Shown: piece by piece, positions 61,823 through 64,000 of the stretch
Layout of the letters: every line of letters begins with the position of its first letter
Position numbering within the stretch: position 1 is the first letter of the stretch
Assembly: GCA_964419145.1 (NCBI GenBank)
Contig: CAYQOM010000006.1
Coordinates: 1-64,000, forward strand
Source of the DNA: UBA2336 sp964419145
GTDB taxonomy: Bacteria; Bacteroidota; Bacteroidia; Cytophagales; Cyclobacteriaceae
Direction: 5' to 3'
DNA: 64,000 nucleotides
Made by a program: the position numbers and the translations under genes
The notes under the pieces: generated by a model
Told to the model about the DNA's origin: nothing
What the model saw: the letters and a program-made list of their open reading frames with translations, nothing else
The model's database searches: none

Positions 61823-61830
61823 TATTTTTG
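61823..61830 (+). promoter_or_regulatory. -7 box candidate (TATTTTTG) for waaA
   Basis: A perfect TAnnTTTG seven bases before the ATG, which would make the transcript almost leaderless. No -33 TTTG is evident. Confidence 0.45.
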
Positions 61831-61837
61831 AGGCCAC

Positions 61838-63082
61838 ATGAAACTAGTGTATACCGTAGGCATTGCCATTATCCGTTTCCTGTACTTTATAGCCAGTTTT
61901 TTCGATGCCAAGGCGCACGCCTTTGTCAGTGGACGAAAAAAATTTTTTACCCGTTTTAGCGAAGCGATAGCCGATGAAAAGGCTCCTTTAGTGTGGGTGC
62001 ATTGCGCATCCCTTGGAGAATTTGAACAGGGGCGACCGGTTATTGAAAAACTAAAGGCTGAATTTCCAGCAACAAAAATACTACTCACTTTTTTTTCTCC
62101 CTCAGGATACGAGGTGCGTAAAAATTACAGTCATGCTGACTATGTTTTCTATTTGCCGTGGGACACCCCCTCCAATGCCACAAGGTTTATTGCACTATGT
62201 AAACCTGTATTGGCAATTTTCGTGAAGTATGAATTTTGGATTCATTATACAGATGCATTAAAAAGGCACCATATTCCTACGCTTTCAGTTTCGGCCATAT
62301 TCCGACCAGATCAGATTTTCTTTAAGCCATATGGAAATTTCTATCGATCTGTACTGAAAAATTTTTCCTGGTTTTTCGTCCAGAATGATGAGTCCGTAAA
62401 ACTGTTGAAATCTATTGGACTTGAAAATATAACCCGCGCAGGCGATACACGTTTCGACCGGGTAAACCAATTGGTAAAACAAACCGAACCCATTGTGATT
62501 GCAGAAAATTTTAAAGGAACGCAAAAAGTGATGGTAATCGGCAGTTGTTGGCCTGAAGACCTTAAAGTTCTTATCCCCTTCATTAATGAGAACTATTTTC
62601 ACTTGAAGTTTATACTTGCGCCACACGAGATCAGCGAAGATTTTATGAGTGAACTTGAAGGAGCGGTAACCGCCAAAACTATCCGATATTCACAAGCTAT
62701 TGGCGAACTGGAAGATTATCACCTTCTGATTATTGATAATGTTGGCATGTTGGGTAGGCTTTATCGTTGTGGTGAATTCGCCTATGTGGGTGGTGCTTTC
62801 GGCAAGGGATTACATAACATACTGGAGGCAGCGTGCTACGGTATCCCGGTATTTTTTGGAAATAAAAACTATCACAAATTTCAGGAAGCGGTAGACTTGA
62901 TTAACCGGGGTGGCGCATTTGAAGTAGCCGACTACCGCGACATGAAGGCCAAATATGAAATGATTAATGTACCCCAAAATTTTTTACTCGCCTGCGAGGT
63001 AACGCGTCAATATGTTGAAGAGAATTTAGGTGCTACAGAAAAAATTATGCAATACTGCCGACCCATACTTTCAAACGCATGA
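61838..63082 (+). CDS. waaA: 3-deoxy-D-manno-octulosonic-acid (Kdo) transferase
   Basis: 414 residues (also kdtA). Adds Kdo to lipid A precursor at the inner membrane. An N-terminal membrane anchor (about 1-25), the catalytic-Glu region CASLGEFEQGRP, and the GT-B C-terminal part with GGAFGKGLHNILEAACYG and PVFFGNKNYHKFQEA are typical. Its stop overlaps rsgA by four bases. Confidence 0.94.
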   Translation: MKLVYTVGIAIIRFLYFIASFFDAKAHAFVSGRKKFFTRFSEAIADEKAPLVWVHCASLGEFEQGRPVIEKLKAEFPATKILLTFFSPSGYEVRKNYSHADYVFYLPWDTPSNATRFIALCKPVLAIFVKYEFWIHYTDALKRHHIPTLSVSAIFRPDQIFFKPYGNFYRSVLKNFSWFFVQNDESVKLLKSIGLENITRAGDTRFDRVNQLVKQTEPIVIAENFKGTQKVMVIGSCWPEDLKVLIPFINENYFHLKFILAPHEISEDFMSELEGAVTAKTIRYSQAIGELEDYHLLIIDNVGMLGRLYRCGEFAYVGGAFGKGLHNILEAACYGIPVFFGNKNYHKFQEAVDLINRGGAFEVADYRDMKAKYEMINVPQNFLLACEVTRQYVEENLGATEKIMQYCRPILSNA

Positions 63083-63993
63083 AAGGCCTGGTTATGCGAT
63101 CAACTGGTTCGTGGTACGATGTGTACCTGGAAGATGGTCGGGTTATACCCTGCCGGACACGTGGTAAACTTCGACTGGAGGGTTACAAAGAATCTAACCC
63201 GATTGCCGTTGGCGATTACGTTGAACTGGATGACTTGCAGCACGAGGGAATCATTACCTCCATCCATGAACGAAAGAATCACATCCCCAGGCAATCCGTA
63301 AAAAAAACAGGACACTCCCATGTACTGGCTGCCAACATTGATCAGGCGGTTTTGGTGGTAACGATGATCCTTCCGCGAACGTCATCAGGTTTCATCGACC
63401 GGTTTTTGATTACAGCCGAAGCATACGATATTCCCCAAGCCATCATTTTTAATAAACAGGATTTACTGGATGAAGAAAGTGCAGCTTTGCAAGATCAATT
63501 GATGGACGTATATGAAAAAATTGGGGTAACGTGCCTGAAAATTTCAGCTTTGACAGATGATGTCCATGAAGTGCATACACTTTTGACCAATAAAACATCG
63601 TTAATCGCAGGGCACTCCGGGGTTGGCAAATCGACATTACTGAACAAACTATCACCCGATATTCAGCAATCAACCGGTGAACTTTCAGGTTTTTCCGATA
63701 AGGGTACCCATACCACCACCTTTGCCGAGATGTTCAGGCTTGACAAGCATACATTTGTAATTGACACACCCGGGATTAAAGAGTGGGGATTGGTGAATAT
63801 TTCACCTGAAGAACTCTCCGATCACTTTCCTGAAATGCGCGCGTTGCGATCAGAATGTAAATTCGGATATCGTTGCCTGCACGCCAACGAACCAAAGTGT
63901 GCCGTAAAAGAAGCGGTTGAAAGGGGTGAAGTGGCAGTGAGCCGGTATGTCAATTACCTGAGTATGCTTTCCGGTGAGGATAACCGCAAATGA
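63079..63993 (+). CDS. rsgA: Ribosome small-subunit-dependent GTPase A
   Basis: 304 residues. Late 30S maturation GTPase with circularly permuted motifs: G4 NKQD, then G1 GHSGVGKST, G3 DTPGIKEWG. An OB-fold N-terminus (about 1-70) precedes it, and a zinc-binding C-terminus (CKFGYRCLHANEPKC) follows. It is translationally coupled to waaA by ATGA. The stop (TGA at 63991-63993) is itself overlapped by an ATG at 63990. Confidence 0.95.
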   Translation: MKGLVMRSTGSWYDVYLEDGRVIPCRTRGKLRLEGYKESNPIAVGDYVELDDLQHEGIITSIHERKNHIPRQSVKKTGHSHVLAANIDQAVLVVTMILPRTSSGFIDRFLITAEAYDIPQAIIFNKQDLLDEESAALQDQLMDVYEKIGVTCLKISALTDDVHEVHTLLTNKTSLIAGHSGVGKSTLLNKLSPDIQQSTGELSGFSDKGTHTTTFAEMFRLDKHTFVIDTPGIKEWGLVNISPEELSDHFPEMRALRSECKFGYRCLHANEPKCAVKEAVERGEVAVSRYVNYLSMLSGEDNRK

Positions 63994-64000
63994 TTCAGGT
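63990..64000 (+). CDS. Possible start of the next gene, cut by the window end
   Basis: An ATGA overlap with the rsgA stop opens a frame beginning Met-Ile-Gln. Only three full codons are visible. In many Bacteroidota dtd follows rsgA, but nothing here can confirm it. Confidence 0.25.

Noticed and set aside
1..64000. rRNA, tRNA, riboswitch or insertion sequence
   Set aside because: None could be recognised by eye in the gaps; a covariance-model search would be needed to exclude short RNAs.

Overview
The window reads as chromosomal DNA of a member of the Bacteroidota, most likely order Cytophagales (an inference from protein families and gene order, not from a marker gene). Supporting signs are several type IX secretion (T9SS) cargo proteins with the type B C-terminal sorting domain, porT next to ubiE, a PorE-like OmpA protein, Bacteroidota-type -7 boxes (TAnnTTTG), a DUF5606 protein, DUF6588 and PorT-like barrels, and xerD divergent from aroQ. 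No rRNA, tRNA, CRISPR array, insertion sequence or phage gene was seen. Coding density is high and no stretch over 300 bases is empty.

1-20791 is a surface-protein island. It holds the 3' part of an adhesin built from exact 83-residue Ig-like repeats, a shorter paralogue, a membrane histidine kinase, a 1948-residue adhesin (laminin-B-like, IPT, FG-GAP, BspA-like and Ig modules), a hybrid TPR/kinase/receiver/AraC regulator, and a 1599-residue paralogue of the large adhesin. The two giants share blocks of identical DNA in their 3' ends and differ by a roughly 352-residue BspA-like domain block.

20816-38135 is mostly housekeeping: an M28 peptidase, an S9 peptidase, small lipoproteins, pyrD, outer membrane barrels, xerD, aroQ, a class V aminotransferase, a MarC-family protein, a toxin-antitoxin pair abutting rnhA, an SBF transporter, an acyltransferase, a saccharopine dehydrogenase-like enzyme and cdd.

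38343-49500 is the most interesting part. It is a same-strand signalling cluster: CheR, stand-alone CheB, a membrane GAF protein, a SpoIIE/PP2C phosphatase with HAMP, GAF and PAS sensors (SiaA-like), a SiaB-type kinase, a SiaC-type phosphoprotein with Thr at position 68, and an ABCG transporter with a TerB-like N-terminus. Two secreted proteins follow, probably from their own promoter. No SiaD-type diguanylate cyclase is present, and a strong intrinsic terminator sits directly before the transporter start. The arrangement looks like a partner-switching pathway with a different, unknown output.

49593-63993 is again mainly core: an esterase, the ubiE-porT-SDR operon, the PorE-like protein, engB, DUF5606, fbp, aspartate kinase, a low-molecular-weight tyrosine phosphatase, an orphan terminator that may end a small RNA, enoyl-CoA hydratase, an AI-2E family protein, a DUF6588 barrel, waaA and rsgA. 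The T9SS parts here (PorT and a PorE-like protein) belong to the machinery that would export the adhesins at the start of the window.
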